A stretch of DNA of 64,000 nt from Siderastrea siderea. Its lineage: Eukaryota; Cnidaria; Anthozoa; Scleractinia; Rhizangiidae. Of the stretch, positions 11,878 through 24,017 are shown one piece after another (within the stretch, counting starts at the first letter, position 1; each line of letters starts with the position of its first letter). The notes under the pieces are model-generated. The model had not been told where the DNA came from and searched no databases. It was given only the letters and a program-made list of their open reading frames with translations. The DNA is taken from contig OZ034967.1 of assembly GCA_964030785.1 (NCBI GenBank), positions 56,147,265 through 56,211,264 of the forward strand, written 5' to 3'. The translations under genes were made by a program, and so were the position numbers.

Positions 11878-12981
11878 TTACTTCTTGGACGACGCCAATT
11901 TAACCGACTCCGGTGGTTCGTCAGGTGGGTTGTCATCGTTGGTGACTACCAAGTCAGAGCAGAAAAGATTCTTCTCCTCGCCAAACCCCATTTGATACTG
12001 CCAAACGTAGGCGGAGTCGTTAGGTGGGATATGCAGCTTAAGTTTCTCGGTCTGCACATGGACTTCACTCCAATCTTGCTGGCTTGTGTTAACGCTCTTT
12101 CCACCATACTGGGCGTCAAAGCTATACTGGTATTTGCAGATGGCCGAGGTCAAAATACCGCTACTGTACTCTGCTCCTAACTCGATGGACCAGTCTTGCT
12201 CTATAGAGGACATTTCGCTTTTCTTGAAGCCAACGGTTTCCTCGATGTCTCTTTCCCAGTCGACTGCAATGTCAGAGGGGTTTTCAATGGATTTAAGTTT
12301 TTCCCAATAACCAAACGCTTTTCCTTTGGTTTGTGCTACACCACCGGGAAGAAAATTGATCACTGACGGGTGAACACTGAAATCCTTCGGATCTTCGTTT
12401 GTATTCATGTTGGTGCTTCGGTGGTAAGTGACACCCCATTTGCCTGCTTGCTTTAAACAGTAAAGATTTCCACCAAATTTTACAAGAGGATCATTCAGGC
12501 CCCAGACATAGATGCCATCTTGGAACGCTTCGTGGATGCTGAATTCATGGCCGTGTTCATCAGTGTTCATGTTCTTCACTCGTCGGTAGACCTTCTTCTC
12601 GGCAAATACGATGTAGAAATAACCGAATGCAGAGTAGTAGTAGCTTCCTCCTTGACAGTTTGGATGAAGACTGTACTCCACCGCATCCTGGTCTGTATTC
12701 ATGTTGGTGACTCTACGATACGTATCATTTTTAATGATATAGTAATAACTGACAAAATCTTTATGATCACAGGTCGCCAAGTAGTGATCGCCCCAACTGC
12801 AGGATGGGTGTAGAGAGTAGATCGTCATATCGCTTCCATCATGGAAATCTTTACATCTCATATAGACACCCAGATCAGAACGGATAATATAATAGTAGTC
12901 TTTGGTACCACAAAAATCGGTTCCCCTGGCCTCTTTGTCGTTTTTTGGGACGATGTCTGTATAATCTGAAACGTCAGACAT
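11878..12981 (-). CDS. Intronless repeat protein with aerolysin-like (beta-pore-forming) C-terminal half, putative
   Basis: An uninterrupted 367-codon frame, the longest host-like frame in the window. The N-terminal half (about residues 25-215) contains four repeats of about 45-50 residues. Two carry near-identical cores of the form YRRVxNMNTD followed by SLHP or SIHE; the first is diverged. The C-terminal half (about 215-350) is rich in Ser, Thr and alternating polar/apolar residues, with a late IPPNDSAYVWQYQ segment and an acidic, Pro-rich tail. This pattern is reminiscent of aerolysin/ETX-type beta-hairpin pore formers coupled to a ligand-binding N-terminal module. That is inference from sequence texture, not a database match. 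No signal peptide is evident at the chosen ATG, so secretion would need another route or a 5' exon; a weak acceptor-like CTGCAG lies just upstream. A cytoplasmic defence or structural role is possible. Confidence 0.6.
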   Translation of the reverse strand: MSDVSDYTDIVPKNDKEARGTDFCGTKDYYYIIRSDLGVYMRCKDFHDGSDMTIYSLHPSCSWGDHYLATCDHKDFVSYYYIIKNDTYRRVTNMNTDQDAVEYSLHPNCQGGSYYYSAFGYFYIVFAEKKVYRRVKNMNTDEHGHEFSIHEAFQDGIYVWGLNDPLVKFGGNLYCLKQAGKWGVTYHRSTNMNTNEDPKDFSVHPSVINFLPGGVAQTKGKAFGYWEKLKSIENPSDIAVDWERDIEETVGFKKSEMSSIEQDWSIELGAEYSSGILTSAICKYQYSFDAQYGGKSVNTSQQDWSEVHVQTEKLKLHIPPNDSAYVWQYQMGFGEEKNLFCSDLVVTNDDNPPDEPPESVKLASSKK

Positions 12982-13675
12982 ATCTTTATCTCAGTGTCTG
13001 CAGCTGATGGAAGTAAACCTTTCTTCTTGAGAACTGGCGAATCGAAGCAAGCAAACCTCTGATCGTCGATTGCGCCAGTGAATGCAATAAGCCTTCCTAT
13101 GTACCTTGCTATGTACTATCTCAAACGAAGTTTTCTATTGGATGCGAAAATATCACGCGATTCCCGTCAATACTGTAAAAACAAAACTCACTAGCTCCCT
13201 AGGCAACAACAGTTTGAACACTAGATTTGCACGTGAACAGGACGTGCGCCTTGAAACCGCAGCACGTACGCAAAGCGATTTGAAGTTGTAAGGTTTGTAC
13301 ACGCAAAATTTCATTTCGACTTAAAGAAGGATCTCTCATTGCAACTTCGGAAAGCTCCAAGCGTCTCAAAGTTTTGAAACTTGTAATTAATAAATTCCTG
13401 TCGTTTCCAGGTTCAAGGCAGATACATCGAAATTTAGAAGTGAACAAAGATAATAGACTGTTTATTTGTGGTTTGGTTGAGTGTTTATTTTCAGTCTGTA
13501 CATAGGTGACGCATACCAGAGTAGATAGGCAGCCTGGTTCAAAAATAACATATCAGTAAATTCACACATAAGAAGCGAAGAACGATACATGTGGGGTACT
13601 GCTGCAGCCGTCAAACCAAAAGATAAACCTAAGGAAGGGTGTCGTCATAAAGAGCCAGGAAAATTTGTTGTAGGG
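12982..13675. other. Upstream region of the 367-residue gene
   Basis: Presumed 5' untranslated and promoter sequence. No clear TATA box could be fixed. Parts are diverged copies of 9842-10330 and 10600-10690, suggesting an old local duplication. Confidence 0.4.
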
Positions 13676-13701
13676 TCTGTTTACATGATTCCGGAATGAC
13701 T

Positions 13702-13747
13702 TTCATTCCGGAACGAGTTTCGTTTCGGAAACTCGTTCCGGAATGAA
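13702..13747. repeat. Perfect 20-bp-stem subterminal hairpin of the Harbinger element
   Basis: The stem 13702-13721 pairs with 13728-13747, with the six-base loop GTTTCG. It contains repeated CATTCCGGAA motifs also seen just upstream, plausibly transposase-binding repeats (inference). Confidence 0.8.
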
Positions 13748-13888
13748 GTTCAACAGGACTGTTGAATGTGGACGGCGACATCAGACCGCGTGAGGACTGG
13801 GCTGAGCACGGGAGCAACGATGTTGCCGTCCGACACGTAAGCAAACCTTACGCAACACAACACGTCATGGAAAGGACTTGAAGTCGAA

Positions 13889-14921
13889 ATGGCCACATTC
13901 AGGGAAGCAAGAGACGCACTTTTACTCGCTAATGACTTGGATTTAATCGACGATGAAGAACTACTGTTGCTATACGACGTGAACACTTCAAAAAACCTAG
14001 ACATACCGTGCTGCAAATACGACAAATTCGATCTTGACTGTCTTTCCGACGACGAGTGCAAAAGCGAATTTCGTTTCTTGAAACATGATATATACGCTTT
14101 ACTCGATGTTTTAAATCTTCCAGACAAAATCACTTGCCCGAATCGTTTTTTCGTGTACAGTGATGAAGCACTATGTATGCTTTTACGTCGATTTGCGTAT
14201 TCGTGTAGATACGAAGACCTTGTACCGCGTTTCGGAAGACCTGTTCCCCAATTGAGCTTGGTGGTGTCAGAAATGACGGATTTACTTCATGTAAAGTTTG
14301 GACATTTGCTTTCTCGTCTCAATCAACCGTGATTGTCACAAGCAAACCTGGTCGAATTTTGTCAATCGATCTATAGGAAAGGAGCCGCCCTTGATAACTG
14401 TTGGGGATTCATAGATGGGACATTGACCAGTTTCTAGGCCAGGCGAACATCAGAGGGTGCTGTATAATGGGCACAATAGAGTCCACGCGATAAAATTTCA
14501 GAGCGTTGTTGCGCCCAATGGTCTAATTGCGAACCTTTTTGACCCTGTCGAGGGGCGAAGGCACGACAGTGGGCTGCTGGCAATGTCTGGCCTGCTGCCA
14601 ATGCTAGAAGCCCACTGTGTTTCCCCAACTGGCCAACCACTGTGTGTGTATGGTGACCCGGCCTACCCACTTAGAGTTCACCTTTAAGGACCATTTACAG
14701 GCAATGCACTAACACTGCAGCAGCAACTATTTAATAAGTCAATGAGTAAAGTAAGAACAGCGGTGGAGTGGGTGTTTGGTGACATTCTGCAATACTTTTC
14801 GTTTTTAGATTTTAAAAGAGATCTTAAAATTGGACTTAGTACCGTAGGCAAAATGTATATTATTTGTGCTTTATTAAGAAATGCCTACTCATGTCCACAG
14901 GGGACCCAAGCGCTGTATTAG
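13889..14921 (+). pseudogene. HARBI1-like (PIF/Harbinger) transposase, broken
   Basis: The frame opens at 13889 and runs 147 codons to a TGA at 14330-14332. The same frame then continues through NCWGFIDGT, which holds the first catalytic Asp. A frameshift follows between about 14430 and 14457, and the protein resumes with YNGHNRVHAIKFQ, DPVEGRRHDSG and YGDPAYP (second Asp). A TAA at 14685-14687 interrupts the HL-GPF segment, where Gln would be expected. The tail carries AVEWVFG (catalytic Glu) and ends at TAG 14919-14921. All three DDE residues are therefore visible, but two nonsense codons and one frameshift make it inactive. It would have been a DDE nuclease acting on its own element's ends. 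Confidence 0.85.
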
Positions 14922-15260
14922 TTTTACATAGTCTTTAAATAAAAATGTTGTCATTTACCTGCGTTCCGGTGTCTTTTTTTGACCGGTTTGGAAGCGATTT
15001 GAATCAGAGCGAAGGCGGTTTACGTTGCGAGTTTCAAATGTTAACTGGTCTGTCGCAACGTTGATACGACGCACCTCTTTTACGTCTTACGTTTCCATTA
15101 TTATCAACACAAGTTACTAACACCATTAACTATTAACTCTCCTCGCGGGGGAGTTTCGTGTTTCACTTTAACGGCCACGAGAAGAGAAGAGAGACAGGGG
15201 GCAGTGGTGGTTGGACACGGTCCGAAAGGCATGGTGGATCATTATATTAGCCAATCACGA
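14890..15260. repeat. Inverted partner of 25655-26110 (Harbinger 3' tail)
   Basis: From the last about 30 bases of the transposase frame outward, this matches the reverse complement of 25655-26110. Shared parts include the GTGGTTGGACACGGTCCG segment. Identity is imperfect, with an insertion of about 100 bases in the right copy. The two copies flank the region holding the 7.3 kb TTAA element. Confidence 0.75.
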
Positions 15261-15646
15261 GCAGTCTCTCAACCAGGACGAGAAATAAACATGGCGGCCT
15301 TTGACAGGAATGTGAGCTTCACTTCTTGTCATTTTAACGTGCTATCTGTCCCCAGTGCAACTTACATTTAACAAGAGTAATTAGGATTCGTGTGTATCTA
15401 GATGTCTTGAAATTGTTGGATCTGGTCTTCTTTTGTAAGTTAAGTTTGAGCACAATTTCGTTGTAGGTGGATCGAGCAACGTGTGCTTTCATGATATTTG
15501 AGTAGGTCTTACATTTTGAGAATTTGTAGGCTAACCCAAAAATCTAAAACCGTTTATTTTACACCAAGATCAAGATGGATAAATTTGCTTTTATAAAATC
15601 ATATAGCGCCCGATAGCGCCCCTCTAGTTAGAGAATTATGTGTTGT
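15261..15646. other. Flank of the 7.3 kb element
   Basis: No gene recognised. Ends with the TTAA target at 15647-15650. Confidence 0.4.
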
Positions 15647-15650
15647 TTAA

Positions 15651-18225
15651 GAGCGGTTTGCTGTAAGAACCGACTAAGGGTATGCAAGATAGAAAAATCC
15701 GATTTTCTCAAAATCTGCCAGGATAAAGGCTTTGGTGGACAAGTTCTAAAAATATAAGTTTCGGGTCGTTCAGATTTTTATTTATTTTTTAGTGAATATT
15801 TTCGTATTTTGCCCTTCGCGGCAGTCAAAATCAACGCCAAAATCGGGAATTTTCCGGAAGCTCCTGTTCAAATATCGAAAGCGTCCTAAGAAAGATTAAC
15901 CCGGGGAGTTAAAAGATCTTGTTTCTTCTGTTTATTAGCAGTGTCAAAGTTTCATGAAAAGCAAACTTGAATTTTTTACGAGATTTTATAATTGATACCC
16001 AACAACGGTCGTTACCGACAACCCAATTTAGGTTGAATTCATGGCTCAAAAAAGCACTCTGGTACATGGCTTTACACAACGAGACTATACTCAAGGAAAA
16101 CAACAATCACTTCAACTAAACATCGGCCGAAAAACATTTTGGGACAAATGAGACGGTGAATTTTGAGAGCGCTTTGAAAACAGGCTACTTGAGGGATATG
16201 AGCGACCCTTTGACCTTTCATGTCAACGGAAATCAACACACAGCAGCTCTTAAAATGTGACTTTCCTTCGCCAGAATACGAGTTTGCTTGTTTTTCTAGA
16301 ATGTTTTCAAGTAGAGGAAACCAGGATTTTGAATTTGGAGGCCTTTGTTCCCAATATTGAACGATGTTGGGCAATTTAGAGAAGTATGTTATGAAATTGA
16401 CCTACTTTGTTTATCACCGAATTATACATTCAAAGTCTGTTTACGACGTCAATGCAGAATCAATAACGAAGTAAAAAACCGATTCATGAAATGTTTAGGA
16501 AATAACTCTTACCTAATTAAGTGAGCTTTTCCTGGCTGGAAACTGCAACTTTCATTGCAAAACACATAACGAGATCGCCGAGCCATGTTGCACGTGAGTT
16601 GTCAAATGTTTCTACAGTGCGGCCGAAGTTCCCTATGTTAACGATTAACCAGATTTTAGGCCCGCATAGCGTGCAGTCGGAAAGAACACTATGGTGGCGA
16701 ACGCTGTGCTTGATAAGCAAAAAAAGTAGGGGAAAAAAAGGAAAAAGCGAGCTTTTATTACATATATGCTTATTATTATATATATTTTTTACGTCCAAAC
16801 CGCTGACATGTACTACTAAGCAAGTTCACCCAACGTCGGTGGCCTATTTAAACAATAGAGTTCTTCTGTTGATGGCACTACCGTGTGATAGGTTGTTCGA
16901 GGAAATTTGATGTTCACAACAAATATTAGCCCAAGAACGTACTTCGGGGGCTTATATGCAGTTTGCACATCAAATTTCCCACATAGGGCCTGAGACAGAA
17001 TCCCTCTATTGTTTTTATCGTCCAACGCTAAATTTTGAGCGAGAATTGCCAATATGCGTTGATAGGTGCCACTGAGGAGAGACAGTATCGCGTCACGTGA
17101 TCGATTTCGACCAAAGGGAGCACGCAAAAATTTAGCGTTGTAGTATGAAAGGTTAGAGTCTTGTTGAATAAGCTTCTGAAGCGCAGTAAACACACAAATT
17201 CGTTCAATTCCATTCGCTCCAGAAGGCTCTTCAAACTCCCATTCTTAGTGAAACACACTTTTAGTAAATAAAACACATGAAAGCACACAGTTCAGTGTCT
17301 TTCTCTAGTTTTCGATGAAACAGCAGCCACTTCCCTCGACTGGTTCCGCTACAGCAGAAGGTGCTGTGATTTCTGCCTTGCATGGGATACATATGTGCAC
17401 ACGCCATAATACTCAAACAGCCTTTAGCACGTCTGTTCTCAGCCTTTTCTTGCTGCCTTCCCTATGCATGTCGCACAGGTTTTAAAATTTAAGTGCTTCA
17501 TCCGGTACTTTTCTACTGTTCTACTGTCCTTACCCCCTTCCCCCTACCCTTGGTTGCATAACTCAACAATGGACTTGGCCGCATTTCATTCAGTTCTTTG
17601 CTAAGAGTCTTTAATTAGCAGGTCTAATGCCCGCTAAGGAAGAAAGATATTGCACCTTACGCTATGCGAGAAATACATCTGCCCAAGCCAAAATACTAAA
17701 AAACAGTCCTAAGCATGGTATGCTTAGCATTTTCACGCTGCATTTCTTATGCAAGTCGCACAAGTTCAGGTCAGTGTTGTAAGCGATGGCGTGCTATAAC
17801 TGTGCAAGCTTGATCTAATACAATCTATCGGGTATAGAACTTTTGCTTCTCTAGCGCAACACTATCACTTAAACGCTTACCACGAAGTAAAAAGCCAATT
17901 CGCCTATCAGAGTGACGCAGCTTTAAATTATTCTTGAAGAGAACGAGAACAACTTATCCATCGTGCAATGAGGAACTAGTACTTGGAGAACAACCTCGAC
18001 CTGTCTGCTTCCTTATCAACTCGAATATCTGTCAAGTTCTTGCCTGTACCTAGTTTGTTGCCCCCCCCCCCCAAAAAAAAAAACTGCCGTTATCCGTTGC
18101 CTCGCTTGCTCCTAGTACTTTTTTGAGAAAGTGGTCTCAACTTTGATTAGTAGTCTCTTTTTCATGGCAAATGTTTCAGTGAAAAAATTAGGCCAGTATT
18201 TTTCATCTTCAATTTCGATTTGCTG
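15651..18225. repeat. Left inverted arm of the 7.3 kb element
   Basis: Reverse complement of 20412-22963, ending at GCTGATATG. It includes a C-run followed by an A-run at about 18061-18084, mirrored by T and G runs near 20559-20577. Confidence 0.85.
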
Positions 18226-18391
18226 ATATGCTTCCTTTTCCCGACGTCAAACGCTCGCTCTCCAAACTGTTGAACTCAAGATTGTTTGGCATGTTTACAC
18301 CGTCGAATTTACTTGAGGAAGTTGCAAGTGACAGTTAAAAGCTATTTGTAAATTAGACAACCATTCATGTGTCTAAGTTCGTGAGTTCCGA

Positions 18392-19459
18392 TAGCCTGCG
18401 TAGCAAGCACTTCCGTAGACTTTTCCGCCTTTTTGAGGGATTTCGCGTTTTGGCCGCGCCAAATTAAGGCGAGTGCAAAAAAAAAGGAACCGGGAGCGGG
18501 GAGGGGGAGGGGAGGAGAGGCAAAAAAAGGAAACGCCTGCCCGCAAAAGTTTGTAAAACGCCCCTTTAGCACTCAAGGTTGGGTGAATTCATAGCGTGAC
18601 AGCTTGTCAATAAAGCAACAAATCACAGATCACCAGATGTTACAAATTTACTTTCGTCAAAATCAAAACGTGCTCCACGTAAGTCAAACCCACGAACTGA
18701 AGAAACGAAGCACTCGGAGATGCGATGTCAAAGCCTCGAAAGTTGGAAACTCAAAAGGGGCACTTCAGGATTTGTCGTTGTAATTTCAAAGTTAATAAAT
18801 TTGGAAATATATCTCCGCTAGGAAAATCGGTTTTATTTCTTCGGGAACCTTTTCAAAGCGTCGAAAGGAAGGATTCTTAAGGAGCAATTCTTGCTGATAT
18901 TTTCAGAGTGGTTAGAGTGTAAGTTGTTCAAAACTTGTAGCTATTTTCGGAACGTGTATGCAATCTTTGTGCTCTCAAAATTAGGAACTTAGGGGCATTA
19001 TTCTAAGTTATTCGGAATGCAATAAGTATATCAAGTCTCCTGTTTCCCAAGCTCCGCCAAATCAGCTTATCAACTTGTGTAAACGGTGGTTCAAAACTCC
19101 ATCAGTTAACAGTCCATGTGGAAAGAGAAAGCTTCCCGAAAGTCCCTGAGATTTGAAGCCACCGAACAGCCGTCTTCTAGGTCAAACCTGAACATCGAAA
19201 TTTTCCAGCTGGAGAGAAACAGTTAGTTGTGTTGATGTGGGCCACGCTCAAAATAACTTACCTGATTTGATTGACGTTGTTGGCGTACGGGTTTTTCAAA
19301 ATCGTGGGGTTTGCAGGCAAGCGTTTTCTTTCCTCCCTTCTCCTGCCCCTTCTCTCACTTCTTTTGCGCTCGCCCCAATTTTCGCGCGGCCAAAAAGCGA
19401 AAAGTGCTTCGAACGTACGAAAAACCCTAGGCCTACGTAAACGCTTGCTACGCAGGCTA
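18392..19459. mobile_element. MITE with TAGCCTGCGTAGCAAGC ends inside the loop
   Basis: Inverted arms of about 165 bases (18392-18560 and 19300-19459), roughly 70 percent alike. The flanks GAGTTCCGA (18383-18391) and GGGTTTCGA (19460-19468) could be a 9-bp duplication with two later changes. No coding capacity recognised. Confidence 0.6.
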
Positions 19460-20162
19460 GGGTTTCGATAGTGTCTACCTCTATGTCACAAGCCCCTTTT
19501 TCTCTTTCTGGGTCACCGAAATCCACTCTGCAGACGCCCGTCCAGGTATTGACCTTCTTTAGAGAACATGATGCTACACAGCAGTTGATAGCACCCAGCG
19601 TACTCACGTAGTAGGATAGCGGTGTTGATCGTGGTATTCTTGATCACTTGAGTTATATAGCAGAGCTCTCTTGTGATGTAGTCTCGGTGACACGGGCAGT
19701 TTTTGCTTTTGTTTTTGTTTTTCGCTCTTGCAATGCAGGTGGGCAAGGGTCTTAATACGGTTGCTGTGCTGAATGCAGTAAAATCTGTTTCCTACCGGTA
19801 AGCATGCTCGCTTGTTGAGAATCATTGTCCTGATGATATGCGGGGTATTCAGCATTTTTCCAGGGACAGGCAGAGGTACCGCTGCCCAAACGGGAGATAT
19901 TAAGTGAGAAAATCTCTGTGATACCTGCCAGATTGTACTGAATGAAGTACTTTTTTAAGTATAAAATTAAGTTTTTCACAACCTCATCGCATATGACAAC
20001 TCGAACCTGTGCGACATCCATAGGAAAGACAGCATGAAAAGGCTTGTCTACGGGTGTGGCTGCTGTATCATCGAAGACGAGCAAGGGAGAAAGACATCTG
20101 TGAAGCAAAGGAAATAGGAGACGTCTGCAAGCGGGCTAGCACTATTGGGAGAACTTGCTTAG

Positions 20163-20412
20163 TAGTACGTGTCACGGGTTTGGACGTAAAAATTGTATAT
20201 AATAATAAGTATATCTGTAATAAAAGCTCTCTTTTTCCTTTTTCCCCTACTTTTTTCCCTATCAAGCACAAGCGTTCGCCACCATAGTGTTGTTTCCGAC
20301 TGCACGCTATGCAGGCCTAAAATCTGGTTAATCGTTAACATAGGGCCGGAACCTCGGCCGCACTGTAGAAACATTTGACAACTCACGTGCAACATGGCTC
20401 GGCGATCTCGCA
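20163..20412. repeat. Extra copy of an arm segment, direct repeat of 21829-22074
   Basis: About 250 bases repeat the right-arm segment in the same orientation with scattered differences, and are joined to the inner end of the right arm at GGCGATCTCG/CATATCAGC. The left arm has no such extra copy next to its inner end. Confidence 0.75.
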
Positions 20413-22963
20413 TATCAGCAAATCAAAATTGAAGATGAAAAATACTGGCCTAATTTTTTCACTGAAACATTTGCCATGAAAAAGAGACTACTAATCAAAG
20501 TTGAGACCACTTTCTCAAAAAAGTACTAGGAGCAAGCGAGGCAACGGATAACGGCAGTTTTTTTTGGGGGGGGGGGCAACAAACTAGGTACAGGCAAGAA
20601 CTTGACAGATATTCGAGTTGATAAGGAAGCATATAGGTCGAGGTTGTTCTCCAAGTACTAGTTCCTCACTGCACGATGGATAAGTTGTTCTCGTTCTCTT
20701 CAAGAATAATTTAAAGCTGCGTCACTCTGATAGGCGAATTGGCTTTTTACTTCGTGGTAAGCGTTTAAGTGATAGTGTTGCGCTAGAGAAGCAAAAGTTC
20801 TATACCCGATAGATTGTATTAGATCAAGCTTGCACAGTTATAGCACGCCATCGCTTACAACACTGACCTGAACTTGTGCGACTTGCATAAGAAATGCAGC
20901 GTGAAAATGCTAAGCATACCCATGCTTAGGACTGTTTTTTAGTATTTTGGCTTGGGCAGATGTATTTCTCGCATAGCGTAAGGTGCAATATCTTTCTTCC
21001 TTAGCGGGCATTAGACCTGCTAATTAAAGACTCTTAGCAAAGAACTGAATGAAATGCAGCCAAGTCCATTGTTGAGTTATGCAACCAAGGGTAGGGGGAA
21101 GGGGGTAAGGACAGTAGAACAGTAGAAAAGTACCGGATGAAGCACTTAAATTTTAAAACCTGTGCGACGTGCATAGGGAAGGCAGCAAGAAAAGGCTGAG
21201 AACAGACGTGCTAAAGGCTGTTTGTGAGTATTATGGCGTGTGCACATATGTATCCCATGCAAGGCAGAAATCACAGCACCTTCTGCTGTAGCGGAACCAG
21301 TCGAGGGAAGTGGCTGCTGTTTCATCGAAAACTAGAGAAAGACACTGAACTGTGTGCTTTCATGTGTTTTATTTACTAAAAGTGTGTTTCACTAAGAATG
21401 GGAGTTTGAAGAGCCTTCTGGAGCGAATGGAATTGAACGAATTTGTGTGTTTACTGCGCTTCAGAAGCTTATTCAACAAGACTCTAACCTTTCATACTAC
21501 AACGCTAAATTTTTGCGTGCTCCCTTTGGTCGAAATCGATCACGTGACGCGATACTGTCTCTCCTCAGTGGCACCTATCAACGCATATTGGCAATTCTCG
21601 CTCAAAATTTAGCGTTGGACGATAAAAACAATAGAGGGATTCTGTCTCAGGCCCTATGTGGGAAATTTGATGTGCAAACTGCATATAAGCCCCCGAAGTA
21701 CGTTCTTGGGCTAATATTTGTTGTGAACATCAAATTTCCTCGAACAACCTATCACACGGTAGTGCCATCAACAGAAGAACTCTATTGTTTAAATAGGCCA
21801 CCGACGTTGGGTGAACTTGCTTAGTAGTACATGTCAGCGGTTTGGACGTAAAAAATATATATAATAATAAGCATATATGTAATAAAAGCTCGCTTTTTCC
21901 TTTTTTTCCCCTACTTTTTTTGCTTATCAAGCACAGCGTTCGCCACCATAGTGTTCTTTCCGACTGCACGCTATGCGGGCCTAAAATCTGGTTAATCGTT
22001 AACATAGGGAACTTCGGCCGCACTGTAGAAACATTTGACAACTCACGTGCAACATGGCTCGGCGATCTCGTTATGTGTTTTGCAATGAAAGTTGCAGTTT
22101 CCAGCCAGGAAAAGCTCACTTAATTAGGTAAGAGTTATTTCCTAAACATTTCATGAATCGGTTTTTTACTTCGTTATTGATTCCGCATTCATGTTGTAAA
22201 CAGACTTTGAATGTATAATTCGGCGATAAACAAAGTAGGTCAATTTCATAACATACTTCTCTAAATTGCCCAACATCGCTCAATATTGGGAACAAAGGCC
22301 TCCAAATTCAAAATCCTGGTTTCCTCTACTTGAAAATATTCTGGAAAAACAGGCAAACTCGTATTCTGGCGAAGGAAAGTCACATTTTCAGAGCTGCTGT
22401 GTGTTGATTTCCGTTGACATGAAAGGTCAAAGGGTCGCTCATATCACTCAAGTAGCCTGTTTTCAAAGCGCTCTCAAAATTCACCGTCTCATTTGTCCCA
22501 AAATGTTCTGTTCTTTCCCGGAGCATAGTCTCGTTGTGTAAAGCCATGTACCAGAGTGCTTTTTTTGAGCCATGAATTTAGCCTAAATTGGGTTTTTGGT
22601 AATGACCGTTGTTGGGTATCAATTATAAAATTTCGTAAAAAATTCAAGTTTGCTTTTAATGAAACTTTGACACTGCTAATAAACAGAGGAAAAAAGATCT
22701 TTTAACTCCCCGGGTTAATCTTTCTTAGGACGCTTTCGATATTTGAACAGGAGCTTCCGGAAAAGTCCCGATTTTGGCGTTGATTTTGACTGCCGCGAAG
22801 GGCAAAATACGAAAATATTCACTAAAAAATAAATAACAATCTAAACGACCCGAAACTTATATTTTTAGAGCTAGTTCACGAAAGCCTTTATTCTGGCAGA
22901 TTTTGAGAAAATCAGATTTTTCTATCTTGCATACCCTTAGTCGGTTCTTACAGCAAACCGCTC
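20412..22963. repeat. Right inverted arm of the 7.3 kb element
   Basis: Reverse complement of 15651-18225. Confidence 0.85.
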
Positions 22964-23839
22964 TTAAGTTGTCGAATTTTCTCTCCAATATAACTCTCAC
23001 GCTGCGAGATGTGAAAATTACCAGCGAAATATTAACGCGAGTGATCGTCTTATTTTAATTATGACAAGTATCATCAGTATGGTGTGGCATCCCAATTGAG
23101 TGTTTTCCCTTCTTTGTTTTGTTGTCTTTAGGTTAAGAGGCAAAATGGTTTCTTCGGTCTGGTCTATTGCCATGTATGCAACAAACTTTCAAGAATCACA
23201 TTTTGTTTGCTGAAATGTCCAAAATTATTTGGGCTTTAGGGTCTTAATATATAGTCACATCATCTGTTGTGGATTGGTTTCCTAAGATCCCCTTAAGGTT
23301 CTTAACTTACAACTTCAGTGCAGTGATCCATTGAGAAAGCTAAAAAAAATTCAGTATTGATCAGTAACTCAGATTGGAAATTCACGGTGCTATCTTAGAC
23401 ATGCAAGAGAAACCACAACTTGTTTGAGATATCAAAAATTTGAGATAGCCAATAGTAAATAAGTGAGCAAGATCAACCGAGGAAAACAATAAAAATATTT
23501 TGACTTCAATATAGTTGTGAGCAGGTGGGGGGTGGGGGGGTTGGGTTCAAGTTAGTGGGGTCTGCTGTAGGAAATAAAATCCAGAGCTATTGAGGGAGAA
23601 CTGTGAATTATTGATGAACATCCCTTTCAATTTGTCAGTTTAGTTGTTATTTATAACAATTAGAGCTATTGAGACCCATAAAAGAGTTGAGAACTGTGAA
23701 TTGATTAAATATCCCTTTTCTAATGGAACTCGCAACTTTCGCTTTCTTCATCAATTTTTTACATTGACATCAATCCTTATTTGTTTTCTACTGAATTGTC
23801 CTCCAGGAGACAGATTTCACACCAAAATGAGTGGTCTTA

Positions 23840-24017
23840 CCGTGTTTACATGATTATGGTACAAGTTTTTGAACCAGATCGAAAATCTTGATCTGGTACA
23901 GCAACCAGAATAAACTCGCACTGGTATGACTCATAATAGTATGAAATCTTGTGCTGGTATCATTAGACAGAGCCATAAGAGGGAATGAAACTCAAACCTG
24001 TATTATGTAAACACCCC
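23840..24017. mobile_element. Small Harbinger-type MITE with TTA target duplication
   Basis: A 178-base unit with GTGTTTACAT at the left and ATGTAAACAC at the right, flanked by TTA on both sides (23837-23839, 24018-24020). A three-base TWA duplication is typical of PIF/Harbinger. The left end resembles that of the element at 13676. Confidence 0.7.

Larger units (their letters stand above)
13676..15260 (+). mobile_element. Degenerate PIF/Harbinger DNA transposon
   Basis: The left end has a GGTCTGTTTACATGATTCCG-type terminus and a strong subterminal hairpin, followed by a HARBI1-like transposase pseudogene. The 3' non-coding tail (14890 to about 15260) recurs inverted at 25655-26110, which helps define the family. 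I could not find the matching right inverted repeat, so the right boundary is approximate. Confidence 0.6.
15651..22963. mobile_element. 7.3 kb TTAA-target foldback transposon, about 2.55 kb inverted arms
   Basis: The ends are GAGCGGTTTGCTGTAAG and its reverse complement, flanked by TTAA (15647-15650 and 22964-22967). The left arm runs to about 18225 and the right arm from about 20412. Long stretches are identical, so open frames of 93-129 codons occur as exact mirror pairs (for example 16816-17193 with 21447-21824, and 16517-16798 with 21842-22123). These frames look like non-coding repeat rather than genes. The 2.2 kb loop contains a MITE (18392-19459) and a partial arm copy (20163-20412). 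No transposase is seen. The same ends define the 52251-57240 element. Kolobok-like is inferred from the TTAA target and non-CCY ends. Confidence 0.85.

Noticed and set aside
16072..17288. Overlapping open frames of 86-129 codons in the left arm, repeated exactly in the right arm
   Set aside because: They occur on both strands and overlap each other; their conservation is explained by arm identity, and none has a recognisable domain.
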